A stretch of 64,000 nt of DNA from Lachnospiraceae bacterium (GCA_017526745.1 JAFXQX010000029.1:1-64000), one strand, 5' to 3'; shown: positions 8,942-17,818, counted from the first letter of the stretch. Notes: generated by a model not told the origin, from the letters alone. Numbers and translations are program-made.

Positions 8942-10330
8942 GTGCTGGAGATTAAGAACAATGAAGTGGAGGCTGCAGCAAGGATTCTCGTCGTCGGGGT
9001 CGGCGGGGCCGGAAACAATGCGGTAAACCGCATGGTGGAAGAAAATATCGCAGGTGTTGAGTTCCTGGGGGTCAATACGGACAGCCAGGCGCTTAAGATG
9101 TGCAATTCCCACAGACTTCTGCAGATCGGAGAAAAGCTCACGCAGGGACTTGGTGCGGGTGCCGTTCCGGAGATCGGAGAAAAGGCTGCCGAGGAATCCG
9201 CTGAGACTATAGCTACAGCGATAAAAGGTGCTCACATGGTGTTCGTCACATGCGGTATGGGTGGCGGAACAGGCACGGGAGCAGCTCCCGTCATTGCCAA
9301 GATCGCAAAAGAGCAGGGTGCTCTTACGGTCGGTATAGTCACAAAGCCTTTCAGATTTGAAGCAAGAAAGCGTATGGAAAATGCCATCGGAGGCATTGAA
9401 AAGCTCAAGCAGAACGTCGACACACTTATCGTTATCCCCAACGACAAACTCCTTGATATAGTTGACAGAAGAACAAGTATGGCCGATGCACTCAAGAAAG
9501 CCGATGAGGTACTTCAGCAGGGTGTACGCGGTATCACGGATCTTATAAACGTTCCCTCACTCATCAATCTGGATTTTGCCGATGTCCGTACTGTCATGCA
9601 GGACAAAGGGATCGCACATCTCGGCATCGGAATGGCCAGCGGAGACGACAAGGCTGTTGAGGCAGTCAAACTTGCAGTCAATTCGCCGCTTCTTGAGACG
9701 ACCATTCAGGGTGCGAGTGATCTTATCGTCAACATTTCCGGTGACATTTCGCTGTATGATGCGTATGATGCCGTTGAATATGTAAGAGATATCACAGGTG
9801 ACGAGGTCAACCTCATCATGGGTGCAAGAGACGACACAAGAGATGCCGATACATGTACCGTCACCGTATTTGCCACGGGTATTGACGAGAATGCGGTCAA
9901 GGCTCCGAATCCTTCCCAGGGGGCTGCAAGATATGCCAGAAGGCCTCAGGCAGGTATGCCCGGTATGGGTATGCCCGGACAGCAGATGCCCGGCACTATG
10001 CCTCCGATGAACGGACTGGGACAGATGGGCGGCAATATGATGAACCAAATGCCCAATATGCCTCAGCCAATGTATGGCGGACAGATGGGCGGAACGTTTG
10101 CTCAGAATGCTCCCGGTGCGATGAACAATCCGATGAATCCCGTGGGCCTTAATCAGACGATGCCCATGCAGAACGCTGCAGCGCCTGCGCCCAATATCCC
10201 GACTCCTTCGGCTCCGACCCAGCGTACCGTAAGTTCATTATCCGGTATATCCAGACCTACAGCGCCTCTTGAGAGCAAGGTCGAAGCCAAATCAATAAAG
10301 ATACCTGATTTCCTCAAGAATAATAAATAA
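8942..10330 (+). CDS. ftsZ: Cell division protein FtsZ
   Basis: Tubulin-like GTPase that forms the Z-ring. The GTPase fold covers about residues 12-320: N-terminal [15 protein letters not shown] and the tubulin signature GMGGGTGTG at residues 105-113, with T7-loop [11 protein letters not shown]. The C-terminal tail ends in the conserved peptide [11 protein letters not shown] that binds FtsA/SepF/ZapA-type partners. The linker between them (about 330-440) is unusual: rich in Met, Gly, Pro, Asn and Gln, with many GMPG-, QMGG- and NMP-type units. The start is GTG with AAGGAGGAG upstream; the region before carries its own promoter. Length 462 residues, longer than the common 380-420 because of the linker. 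Confidence 0.98.
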   Translation: MLEIKNNEVEAAARILVVGVGGAGNNAVNRMVEENIAGVEFLGVNTDSQALKMCNSHRLLQIGEKLTQGLGAGAVPEIGEKAAEESAETIATAIKGAHMVFVTCGMGGGTGTGAAPVIAKIAKEQGALTVGIVTKPFRFEARKRMENAIGGIEKLKQNVDTLIVIPNDKLLDIVDRRTSMADALKKADEVLQQGVRGITDLINVPSLINLDFADVRTVMQDKGIAHLGIGMASGDDKAVEAVKLAVNSPLLETTIQGASDLIVNISGDISLYDAYDAVEYVRDITGDEVNLIMGARDDTRDADTCTVTVFATGIDENAVKAPNPSQGAARYARRPQAGMPGMGMPGQQMPGTMPPMNGLGQMGGNMMNQMPNMPQPMYGGQMGGTFAQNAPGAMNNPMNPVGLNQTMPMQNAAAPAPNIPTPSAPTQRTVSSLSGISRPTAPLESKVEAKSIKIPDFLKNNK

Positions 10331-10347
10331 GAACAGGAGACAGTTTT

Positions 10348-10797
10348 ATGAAGTGTCCATTTTGCGGTCATGAGAATACAAGGGTAATTGACAGCCGTCC
10401 GGCAGATGATAACAATTCAATAAGACGCCGCAGGGTATGTGATGAATGTGATAAGAGATTCACAACCTACGAGAAGGTAGAGACGATACCCATTATCATC
10501 ATCAAGAAGGATAATAACAGGGAAACATACGACAGGTCGAAGATCGAAGCAGGCATACTTCGTGCGTGCCACAAGCGTCCCGTTTCTGCGGCAAGGATAG
10601 CTCAGATAGTAGATGAGGTTGAAACATCCATCTTCTCATATGAAGAAAAGGAGATACCGAGCAGTATCATCGGCGAACTGATCATGGGCAAGCTGAAAGA
10701 TCTTGACGCCGTGGCTTATGTAAGATTCGCTTCGGTTTACAGGGAGTTCAAGGATGTCAACACGTTCATGGATGAACTGAAGAAGGTACTCAAATAG
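10348..10797 (+). CDS. nrdR: Transcriptional repressor NrdR
   Basis: NrdR represses ribonucleotide reductase operons in response to the ATP/dATP state. The 149-residue protein has the N-terminal zinc ribbon (C3, C6, C31, C34; MKCPFCGHENT) and an ATP-cone domain (about 49-139, IIIIKKDNNRETYDRSKIEA). It lies 17 bases after ftsZ, a common order in Clostridia. A strong terminator follows. NrdR boxes were not seen in this window, and no nrd genes are nearby, so its targets lie elsewhere. Confidence 0.97.
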   Translation: MKCPFCGHENTRVIDSRPADDNNSIRRRRVCDECDKRFTTYEKVETIPIIIIKKDNNRETYDRSKIEAGILRACHKRPVSAARIAQIVDEVETSIFSYEEKEIPSSIIGELIMGKLKDLDAVAYVRFASVYREFKDVNTFMDELKKVLK

Positions 10798-10820
10798 CCT
10801 TAAACACCATATGTTATGAC

Positions 10821-10850
10821 ATGCCCCGTACATCGTGCGGGGCATTTATT
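10821..10850 (+). terminator. Intrinsic terminator after nrdR
   Basis: ATGCCCCG pairs with CGGGGCAT across a nine-base loop, followed by TTATTTTGC and a further T-run. Confidence 0.9.
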
Positions 10851-10859
10851 TTGCTTTTT

Positions 10860-10888
10860 TTGCAAAATGATCTCTTTTATGTTAAAAT
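10860..10888 (+). promoter_or_regulatory. Sigma-A promoter of the peptide ABC transporter
   Basis: TTGCAA (10860-10865) and TAAAAT (10883-10888) with 17-base spacing, placed after the nrdR terminator and about 35 bases before the substrate-binding protein start, which has an AGAGGAG Shine-Dalgarno. Confidence 0.75.
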
Positions 10889-10922
10889 CACTAGCCATAA
10901 ACAAGAGAGGAGATCACACAAA

Positions 10923-12431
10923 ATGAGTAAGATGATCAAAATGCTCGCTTTGTGTGCGGTAACGGCTGTTGCACTGAGCGCATGCTCAGGTGGCAAGCCG
11001 GATGCTTCTTCCAGCATAACGATCGGTATTCCACAGGATTTGGAAGACAGTCTTGACCCACACGAAGCAGTTGCGGCAGGAACCAAAGAGATCTTGTTCA
11101 ATATCTATGAAGGGCTTTTAAAGCCCGATGAAACAGGAAATCTAGTACCTGCCGTAGCAAGTAACTACACGATCTCGGAGGATGGAAAAACATATTCATT
11201 CACTCTCCGGGACGATGTAAAGTTTCACAACGGACAGCCCGTTACGGCAGAGGATGTAAAATACAGCATCGAAAAAAGTGCCGGTATGACGGGAGCGCAG
11301 TCCCTTATATCGGCATTTTCCAATATCGAAAAGGTTGAGATAAAGGACGAGAAGACAGTTGATATCGTTCTTACCGAGCCCGATATCGATTTTCCGGCTT
11401 ATGTAGCCAACCTGAACGCAAGCATCATCCCGGCGGATAATAAGGATCCGAAAACAAAGCCTGTGGGAACGGGTCCCTACATGTATGTTTCGCGTTCGCC
11501 TCAGGAGAACATCATCCTGAAAAAGTTTGACGAGTACTGGGGAGAAGGTGCAAATATCACTGATATCACTTTGAAGGTGATACCCAACGCCGATTCGATC
11601 GTGATGAACCTTAACGGCGGATCCGTCGATATGTTCGCAAGGCTTACTTCAACCCAGACACAGCAGCTGTCCAAGAACTTCAATATCCTTGAAGGCGAGA
11701 TGAACCTTGTACAGGCAGTATACCTTAATCATGCTGTCGAGCCTTTCGACAACGTTGATGTATGTCGTGCGCTCTCATACGCTGTGGATGTTCAGAACAT
11801 ACTTGATCTTACAAGCGACGGTAAGGGCTTCCCGGTAGGCAGCAGTATGTTCCCGTCGTTTGCGAAATACTATGTGGATCTGACGGATACTTATCCTACT
11901 GACATAAAGAAGGCCAAGGAGCTGCTTGCATCTGCCGGATATCCGGACGGGTTCTCATTCTCGATAACGGTCCCTTCGAATTACCAGCCTCATATCGAGG
12001 CAGCGCAGGTGGTTGTCGAACAGCTCAAAAAGATCGGTGTTACGGCAGATATCAAGCTTGTGGAGTGGAATTCATGGCTGTCCGACGTATACTCCGGAAG
12101 ACAGTATGAGGCTACTCTCATCGGAGTTGATGCATCGAGCCTTACGGCATCTGCTATGCTAGACCGTTTCAGATCGGACGCCGATAATAATTTCACCAAT
12201 TACTCCAATAAGGAGTACGATGACCTTTGCGCAAAGGTACGCGCCGAATCCTCCGATGAAGAGAGGACAAAGATTTACAAGGATATGGAGAAGAATCTTG
12301 CGGATAACGCAGCAAACATCTATATCCAGGATATGGCGGAGTTTGTGGCGCTTTCCGACAAGTACGAGGGATATGTTTTCTATCCCATGTATGTGCAGGA
12401 TTTTGCAAAGCTGAAGCTAAAAGGTCAGTGA
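10923..12431 (+). CDS. ABC transporter substrate-binding lipoprotein, family 5 (oligopeptide/dipeptide)
   Basis: Extracytoplasmic solute receptor of the OppA/DppA family, 502 residues. A lipoprotein signal peptide ends in the lipobox ALSAC (Cys20), followed by a Gly/Ser linker. Family features include the SLDPHEA segment, YEGLLKPDETGNLVPA and the FTLRDDVKFHNGQPVTAEDV motif typical of SBP_bac_5. The ATG at 10923 is chosen because it gives the signal peptide and has AGAGGAG upstream; a longer frame from 10821 overlaps the nrdR terminator. First gene of a four-gene operon with two permeases and a fused double ATPase. The ligand (peptide, nickel or other) cannot be read from the sequence. Confidence 0.93.
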   Translation: MSKMIKMLALCAVTAVALSACSGGKPDASSSITIGIPQDLEDSLDPHEAVAAGTKEILFNIYEGLLKPDETGNLVPAVASNYTISEDGKTYSFTLRDDVKFHNGQPVTAEDVKYSIEKSAGMTGAQSLISAFSNIEKVEIKDEKTVDIVLTEPDIDFPAYVANLNASIIPADNKDPKTKPVGTGPYMYVSRSPQENIILKKFDEYWGEGANITDITLKVIPNADSIVMNLNGGSVDMFARLTSTQTQQLSKNFNILEGEMNLVQAVYLNHAVEPFDNVDVCRALSYAVDVQNILDLTSDGKGFPVGSSMFPSFAKYYVDLTDTYPTDIKKAKELLASAGYPDGFSFSITVPSNYQPHIEAAQVVVEQLKKIGVTADIKLVEWNSWLSDVYSGRQYEATLIGVDASSLTASAMLDRFRSDADNNFTNYSNKEYDDLCAKVRAESSDEERTKIYKDMEKNLADNAANIYIQDMAEFVALSDKYEGYVFYPMYVQDFAKLKLKGQ

Positions 12432-12434
12432 TAT

Positions 12435-13379
12435 ATGAAAACTGTTCTGAAAAAGCTTGCTTCTTTTATCATAACAGTACTGCTGGTCACCCTGTTCGTT
12501 TTTCTGGCATTTGAGCTGATACCGGGTGATGCGGCAACATTCAGGCTTGGAACCAATGCAACTCCCGAGGCGCTTGAGCGCCTCCGGGAGGAGCTTGGAC
12601 TTAACAGGCCCTTTTTTGTACGCTATTTCACGTGGCTGTACTCCTTCTTCTTCGGAGATATGGGACAGTCACTCTCATACGGTGTGAGCGTAAGGTCAAT
12701 GCTTGCATCCAAACTTCCCATCACCATCACCCTGACTCTTATGTCGTTTGTCATGATCGTTGCCTTATCTGTACCGCTCGGCGTCCTCACGTCCAAATAT
12801 GAGGACAGGATGTGGGCAAGATCGCTTGATGCCCTGGGCCAGGTTACGATGTCCATACCGCCCTTTTTCCTCGGGATAATCATCATGTATGTTTTCGGTA
12901 TGATCATCCATGCATTCACGCCCGGAGGTTTTGTATCTTGGCAGACCGATCCCGTGAGGTTTATCGGATATATGTTCTTTCCTTCGGTCGCGATCGCACT
13001 TCCCAAAGCGGCCATGAGCGCAAAACTGCTCCGCACATCGATATTGTCCGAAAGAAAACTTGACTATGTTCGGACTGCCTACAGCAGGGGAAACTCCACC
13101 ATGGACGTGCTGTACAGGCATGTGCTGAAAAATGCGATAATCCCGGTCATAACCTTTCTCGGTATGACGCTTGCGGATACGGTTGCCGGAAGCCTTGTGA
13201 TCGAGCAGGTATTTTCCATCCCCGGTTTCGGAAGGCTTCTTATCTCGTCGATATCGAACAGGGATTATCCGGTTGTCCAGTCTATAATAGCCATAATAGC
13301 GATGATAGTGATAGTGATAAACCTTATCGTTGATATAATGTACCGTTTTATGGACCCGAGAATGAGGGAAAGATCATGA
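12435..13379 (+). CDS. ABC transporter permease, DppB/OppB family
   Basis: Inner permease subunit with six predicted spans, 314 residues. The N-terminus (ITVLLVTLFVFLAFELIPGD) and the following short loop (GTNATPEALERLREELGLNRP) are characteristic of the DppB/OppB branch. The EAA loop, which docks on the ATPase, reads YVRTAYSRGNSTMDVLYRHV, and the C-terminal SIPGFGRLLISSISNRDYPVVQ is also typical. It starts three bases after the receptor gene and overlaps the next permease by ATGA, so the three genes are translationally coupled. Confidence 0.95.
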   Translation: MKTVLKKLASFIITVLLVTLFVFLAFELIPGDAATFRLGTNATPEALERLREELGLNRPFFVRYFTWLYSFFFGDMGQSLSYGVSVRSMLASKLPITITLTLMSFVMIVALSVPLGVLTSKYEDRMWARSLDALGQVTMSIPPFFLGIIIMYVFGMIIHAFTPGGFVSWQTDPVRFIGYMFFPSVAIALPKAAMSAKLLRTSILSERKLDYVRTAYSRGNSTMDVLYRHVLKNAIIPVITFLGMTLADTVAGSLVIEQVFSIPGFGRLLISSISNRDYPVVQSIIAIIAMIVIVINLIVDIMYRFMDPRMRERS

Positions 13380-14188
13380 AAGATCTCATGTTCAGGATCA
13401 GGAAGAATCCGGAACTGTATACAGGCGCCGTTATAGCCGCAGTAATATCGTTCATTTTGATTGCGGGATTTTTGTTCTCTCCGTATGATCCCAATGCGAT
13501 GAGCGCAGCGGAAAAATTTGCGGCCCCGTCGGTATCACATCTTCTGGGCTGTGACAACTTCGGCCGCGACCTGTTCACCCGTCTTTGCGTCGGAGGCGTT
13601 ACGACACTGTTCATCGCACTTGCCACCGTATCGATCGGAGTAGTGTTCGGAACGATCGTAGGGGCATTTACCGGCTATTACGGCGGTGCGGTAGATGAGG
13701 TCCTGATGCGGTTCAATGATGCTGTCCTGGCCTTTCCCAGCATCCTTCTGGCACTTGTGTTCATAAGCGTTTTCGGAAGCGGCACTTTTAAGGTGATAAT
13801 ATCGCTCGGTATTGTTTTTGTCCCGAGCTTTGCTAGGATCGTCAGAGGAGAGTACCTTAGGTGCAGAAACCTTGACTACGTAAGATCTGCTCGCCTTATG
13901 GGCGCAGGGGACTTAAGGATCATGTTTGTACACATACTTCCGAACACGTTTCCGGTTCTGCTGTCTTCGACCGTTATAGGATTCAATAATGCCGTTCTTG
14001 CGGAGGCGAGCATGAGCTTCCTCGGCATAGGAGTGCAGCCACCGGATTCATCGCTTGGACGGATGCTGTCCGATGCTCAGGCATTTCTGTTCTCGGAACC
14101 GTCTTATGCGATACTTACCGGTTGTACGATAGCAGTTATTGTTCTGGGATTTTCGCTTCTCGGGGAGGGACTGAAAAAACATGCTTGA
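13376..14188 (+). CDS. ABC transporter permease, DppC/OppC family
   Basis: Second permease of the importer, 270 residues with six predicted spans. The N-terminal extension before the first large loop and the HLLGCDNFGRDLFTRL segment are typical of the DppC/OppC branch (usual motif GTDxxGRD; here G-C-D-N-F-G-R-D). The EAA loop reads YVRSARLMGAGDLRIMFVHI. The C-terminus overlaps the ATPase gene by eight bases. Confidence 0.95.
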   Translation: MKDLMFRIRKNPELYTGAVIAAVISFILIAGFLFSPYDPNAMSAAEKFAAPSVSHLLGCDNFGRDLFTRLCVGGVTTLFIALATVSIGVVFGTIVGAFTGYYGGAVDEVLMRFNDAVLAFPSILLALVFISVFGSGTFKVIISLGIVFVPSFARIVRGEYLRCRNLDYVRSARLMGAGDLRIMFVHILPNTFPVLLSSTVIGFNNAVLAEASMSFLGIGVQPPDSSLGRMLSDAQAFLFSEPSYAILTGCTIAVIVLGFSLLGEGLKKHA

Positions 14189-15737
14189 AGTTACAGATCT
14201 TCACATAGAAATAGAAGATTCACTGATCCCCGAGACAGTCGTTGAGGATTTTGACATAGAAGTGTCTGCGGGAGAGATCGTAGGCATCGTCGGGGAATCA
14301 GGATCAGGAAAATCAATGTCCGCTCACGCCATAGCAGGCCTTTTGTCGCGAAAGGACATGAAAAAACGGGGCAGAATCGTATTTGAGGGAGAAGAACTGC
14401 TCGGGATGGAGCGCTCCCGCTTAAGGTCCATACAGGGAGACGACATAGCCGTGGTGTTCCAGGAGCCCATGACGAGCCTTAATCCGGTAAAGACCATCGG
14501 GTGGCAGGTAGAGGAAGCGCTCAGGATACACAGGGATATGACTGATGAGGAGTATAAAGAGCGTGCCATACAGATGATGCGCGACGTTGAGATAAATGAG
14601 CCCGAAAAGAGATATTACCAGTATCCCCATGAACTGTCCGGAGGCTTGCGTCAGCGTGTCATGATAGCCGCGGCGCTTATCTGCGATCCCAAGCTGCTTA
14701 TTGCAGATGAGCCGACGACTGCGCTCGATGTCACTATCCAGGCCCAGATAATCGAACTCTTAAAGCGCATCAACAGTAAAAAGGGAACGGCCATTCTGTT
14801 CATATCGCATGATCTTGGTGTCATAAGGACACTTTGTTCCAGGGTTGTTGTGATGAACAAAGGCAGGATAGTTGAGAGCGGGCCGGTTGAGCAGGTATTT
14901 AATGCCCCCGCGGAAGAATATACAAAACAGCTCATAGGCGCCATCCCTCAGTTTGCCAAGGTCGCACCTTACTATGATATATCCGGCAAGAAGCCGATCC
15001 TTGAAGTAAAGAACGTAAGTGCCAGATATAAAAAGATCACCGGCTATTTCACGCCCGGCGCCAGGCAAAAGCTTACTGTAAAGAATGCTTCGTTCGTTAT
15101 GTATGAAGGCCAGATCATGGGACTTGTAGGGGAGAGCGGGAGCGGAAAGACCACGCTTGGAAAAACGATCTTGGGAATGCTCGATGATACCTCGGGAGAG
15201 ATCGTTCATTACTCCCGGATGCCCCAGATGATATTCCAGGATCCTTACGGATCGCTCAACCCGGCAAAACGGGTAGGTTGGATACTTACCGAGCCAATGC
15301 GCATCAAAGGGGGATCTACCAAGGAAGAACAAAGGGAAAAGGCGGCCTCCATGCTCGAACTGGTCGGACTTGACAGGACCTTTATGGACAGAAAGACAAG
15401 TGCTCTTTCCGGCGGACAGAGGCAGCGCGTATGCATCGCTTTGGCACTTATGCAGGAGCCCAAGCTCATCATAGCCGATGAACCGGTCTCTGCTCTTGAT
15501 GTTACGGTTCAGAGACAGGTTATAAACCTTCTTGTCAGACTGAATAAGGAGCTTGGCATAGCGATACTGTTCATCTCCCATGATCTGAAGGTCGTTTACG
15601 AGCTGTGCTCACATATCATAGTGATGAAATCGGGCGAGATCGTAGAGCAGGGAACGGATGAACAGATATATAATAACCCCGGTCATCCGTATACAAAACA
15701 GCTGTTATCAAGTGCAGGATATGTAAAGTCTGATTGA
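14181..15737 (+). CDS. Fused peptide-type ABC transporter ATPase (DppD-DppF in one chain)
   Basis: A 518-residue protein with two complete nucleotide-binding domains. Domain 1 (about 1-265) has Walker A GESGSGKS at 38-45, signature LSGGLRQRV and Walker B LLIADEPTTALDV; domain 2 (about 272-518) has Walker A GESGSGKT at 317-324, signature LSGGQRQRV and LIIADEPVSALDV. The first half follows the DppD/OppD pattern, the second DppF/OppF. In most peptide importers these are two genes; here a linker of a few residues joins them. Both sites look competent. It overlaps the DppC-like gene by eight bases and ends the operon; no strong terminator was seen after it. Confidence 0.95.
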   Translation: MLEVTDLHIEIEDSLIPETVVEDFDIEVSAGEIVGIVGESGSGKSMSAHAIAGLLSRKDMKKRGRIVFEGEELLGMERSRLRSIQGDDIAVVFQEPMTSLNPVKTIGWQVEEALRIHRDMTDEEYKERAIQMMRDVEINEPEKRYYQYPHELSGGLRQRVMIAAALICDPKLLIADEPTTALDVTIQAQIIELLKRINSKKGTAILFISHDLGVIRTLCSRVVVMNKGRIVESGPVEQVFNAPAEEYTKQLIGAIPQFAKVAPYYDISGKKPILEVKNVSARYKKITGYFTPGARQKLTVKNASFVMYEGQIMGLVGESGSGKTTLGKTILGMLDDTSGEIVHYSRMPQMIFQDPYGSLNPAKRVGWILTEPMRIKGGSTKEEQREKAASMLELVGLDRTFMDRKTSALSGGQRQRVCIALALMQEPKLIIADEPVSALDVTVQRQVINLLVRLNKELGIAILFISHDLKVVYELCSHIIVMKSGEIVEQGTDEQIYNNPGHPYTKQLLSSAGYVKSD

Positions 15738-15794
15738 TGCCGATTTTTTTATCAAAATGATATAAACTTTTTCTCACCATTGTCGATATATTTA

Positions 15795-15822
15795 TTGCAA
15801 ATGATTATATATGTGATATAAT
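15795..15822 (+). promoter_or_regulatory. Sigma-A promoter before the structured leader
   Basis: TTGCAA (15795-15800) and a perfect TATAAT (15817-15822) with 16-base spacing. Transcription should begin near 15829, so the folded element at 15831-15872 would be at the very 5' end of the transcript. Confidence 0.8.
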
Positions 15823-15828
15823 TAACTC

Positions 15829-15886
15829 GTGCTGATTATGTAAACCTTTGAATGTGATTTGCAAACGTCAGCCACGGGGGTGAGGA
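15829..15886 (+). promoter_or_regulatory. Structured 5' leader, possible c-di-GMP-I (GEMM)-like element
   Basis: The leader folds as GCTGA (15831-15835) pairing with TCAGC (15868-15872), enclosing GTAAA pairing with TTTGC, and is followed by GCCACGGGG next to the GTGAGG Shine-Dalgarno. The pieces AAACC, a G-A-A-containing loop, GCAAA and GCCACGGG occur in the same order as in c-di-GMP-I riboswitches, but a five-base insertion between GCAAA and GCC departs from the consensus and the P1 stem is not evident. Treat as a candidate regulatory RNA, not an assigned class. Confidence 0.3.
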
Positions 15887-15893
15887 AAATAAA

Positions 15894-16289
15894 ATGTTGA
15901 AGGGAATCGACAATTTACAGACAGTTAATTATAACGTTTATAACAGGATCAATTCCGATCCGGCAAGGGAAGCCGGTATCGCCAGATCCGGAGCAGATGA
16001 GCAGCAGCTTCGTTCGGGGGAGAACAAAGCCGCATCACCGGCAAAGGATATCGATCTCAGACTTGAGGACATCCGTCCCCGCAAGAATGCGAGCCTTGAG
16101 GATGTATCACTTTCCCTTAATGAGCCGAACGGCTTTGCGATGAAGGGAAGAGAGTCGGATCTTGCATCGCTTGATATGGAAAAGGCCGTATCGGATATGC
16201 AGAAGGATCAGGCACTCATGCAGTACCAGTACTTTGTAGGAGATACCAACATAGCAAACAGCGAGGACGGTATCGTTATACAGAAGTGA
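15894..16289 (+). CDS. Small acidic protein of unknown function
   Basis: A 131-residue soluble protein without signal peptide, membrane span or Cys. The N-terminal half is polar and probably disordered; the C-terminal 50 residues (from about 80) form a conserved-looking segment with helix MEKAVSDMQKDQALMQYQYF and the ending SEDGIVIQK. The Gln/Tyr-rich helix resembles small flagellum-associated proteins of Clostridia in style, but I cannot assign a family. It has its own strong promoter, a folded leader and a terminator, so it is a true monocistronic gene. The start is supported by GTGAGG about eight bases upstream. Confidence 0.8.
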   Translation: MLKGIDNLQTVNYNVYNRINSDPAREAGIARSGADEQQLRSGENKAASPAKDIDLRLEDIRPRKNASLEDVSLSLNEPNGFAMKGRESDLASLDMEKAVSDMQKDQALMQYQYFVGDTNIANSEDGIVIQK

Positions 16290-16310
16290 TCATAATATAC
16301 GCAGATCATT

Positions 16311-16340
16311 AACCTCTTGCATTTTGCAGGAGGTTTTTTT
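16311..16340 (+). terminator. Intrinsic terminator of the 131-residue gene
   Basis: AACCTC (16311-16316) pairs with GAGGTT (16330-16335) around an A/T-rich loop, followed by seven Ts. Confidence 0.85.
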
Positions 16341-16352
16341 ATACTCTTTGCC

Positions 16353-17756
16353 ATGAGTGCTGACAGAAAAAAAGAATTATGGGCATGCCTTGGACTGTTG
16401 TTTGTGACGTTATGCTGGGGACTCGGATTTGTGTTCGTCAAGACCTCCGTAGAAGTCATCCCGCCCCTGTATCTTCTGGGCCTGCGTTTTTCGATCGCAT
16501 GTGTTATTCTTGCGGCGATATTCATAAAACGGCTGATACGATCCGACAGGAAGGTGATAAGACACGGACTTGTCATCGGCATTGTTCTTTTTGCCGCAAT
16601 GGCCTTACAGACATATGGCTGTAAATATACGACAGCAGGTAAAAATGCATTTCTCACAACGATATATGTAATACTCGTGCCTTTTGTCCATTTCATATTT
16701 AACAGGGTCATTCCGAGGATGACTTATATCATCGCCGCATTTACCGGTTTTTTGGGGATCGGCCTTATATCACTGACAGAAAGGCTTTCGATCGGGTCCG
16801 GGGATCTTATGACCATCGGAAGCGGGGTATGCTATGCCCTTCAGATAGTTCTGATCGCCAGATATGCCCATGATGATGATCCTTTTCTTCTCGTTATCTG
16901 GGAATTTCTTATTACATCGGTCCTCGCATTTGTGATCGCACCGTTTGTTTCGGGTCCTTTAAGGGCCGATATGTTCACCAAAGACACGATTGAGAGCATT
17001 TTGTTCCTTGCCATTGCAGCTTCTATCCTCGGATTCGGATTGCAGGTTGTCTGCCAGAAGTACGCACCTCCGGCACCTGCAGCGATAATCATGGGTATGG
17101 AGGCACTTTTCGGTGCCGCCGCGTCCTGTATTTTCCTTAACGAAGTGATGACACCGCGCATGATGACGGGATGTGCCCTACTGATCCTTGCCATGGTGAT
17201 GGTGGAAACTGATGTGACAGCCTTTTTTTACCCGGATGAGTATCTGGACAGCGCATATGACATCGACTACAAAAAACTGTATGAAGAAGGCATACGGGGC
17301 ATAATATTTGATATAGACAATACGCTCGTCATGCACGATCATCCCCAGAATGAGCGCTCGAGGCAGCTCCTTTTAGACCTGTCCGGGATGGGATTTAAGA
17401 TACTGTATCTGTCAAACAACAAAGAAGAAAGAGTAAAGAGCTTCAGGGATGCCGGCACGGAAGATGCGATGTATCTCTTTAAGGCCGGTAAACCGTTAAA
17501 GAGCGGATACCTAAAGGCCATGGAGATGATGCAGACAGACAAAGGCTCGACGGTCTTTATCGGAGACCAGCTGTTCACCGATGTATGGGGAGCAAAAAGA
17601 GCCGGAATACGCAACATTCTTGTAAGGCCGATCGATCCTAAGGAGGAGATACAGATAGTACTTAAAAGACGGCTGGAGTCAGTGGTGCTTTCCTCATACA
17701 GGAGGCGTAAACTCGACCTTGTAAGACCTCATGAGAAAAAACAGTTGAATTATTGA
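16353..17756 (+). CDS. EamA-type transporter fused to YqeG-like HAD phosphatase
   Basis: 467 residues in two parts. Residues about 10-295 form a ten-span EamA (drug/metabolite transporter) domain in two repeats (CWGLGFVFVKTSVE near the start; EALFGAAASCIFLNEVMTPR near the end of repeat 2). Residues about 305-465 match the YqeG family of HAD subclass IIIA phosphatases: motif I FDIDNTLV, motif II ILYLSNNKE, motif III lysine in FKAGKPLKSGY, motif IV FIGDQLFTDVWGAKRAG. The reading frame is continuous through the join. Known EamA proteins export metabolites and YqeG is a stand-alone cytoplasmic phosphatase; the fusion suggests dephosphorylation coupled to export, which is inference. The start at ATG 16353 avoids the upstream terminator; no clear Shine-Dalgarno is present. 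efp follows. Confidence 0.9.
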   Translation: MSADRKKELWACLGLLFVTLCWGLGFVFVKTSVEVIPPLYLLGLRFSIACVILAAIFIKRLIRSDRKVIRHGLVIGIVLFAAMALQTYGCKYTTAGKNAFLTTIYVILVPFVHFIFNRVIPRMTYIIAAFTGFLGIGLISLTERLSIGSGDLMTIGSGVCYALQIVLIARYAHDDDPFLLVIWEFLITSVLAFVIAPFVSGPLRADMFTKDTIESILFLAIAASILGFGLQVVCQKYAPPAPAAIIMGMEALFGAAASCIFLNEVMTPRMMTGCALLILAMVMVETDVTAFFYPDEYLDSAYDIDYKKLYEEGIRGIIFDIDNTLVMHDHPQNERSRQLLLDLSGMGFKILYLSNNKEERVKSFRDAGTEDAMYLFKAGKPLKSGYLKAMEMMQTDKGSTVFIGDQLFTDVWGAKRAGIRNILVRPIDPKEEIQIVLKRRLESVVLSSYRRRKLDLVRPHEKKQLNY

Positions 17757-17773
17757 TTACTGTAATGTAAACT
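17745..17773 (+). promoter_or_regulatory. Sigma-A promoter of efp
   Basis: TTGAAT (17745-17750) and TAAACT (17768-17773) with 17-base spacing, overlapping the end of the transporter-phosphatase gene. Confidence 0.55.
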
Positions 17774-17818
17774 ATTGAAGAATCTTTTTGCGGACGAACA
17801 ATTAAGGAGGAATATCGA

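Noticed and set aside
11501-12408. Several minus-strand frames within the ABC receptor gene
   Set aside because: Shadows of a certain gene with continuous family motifs.
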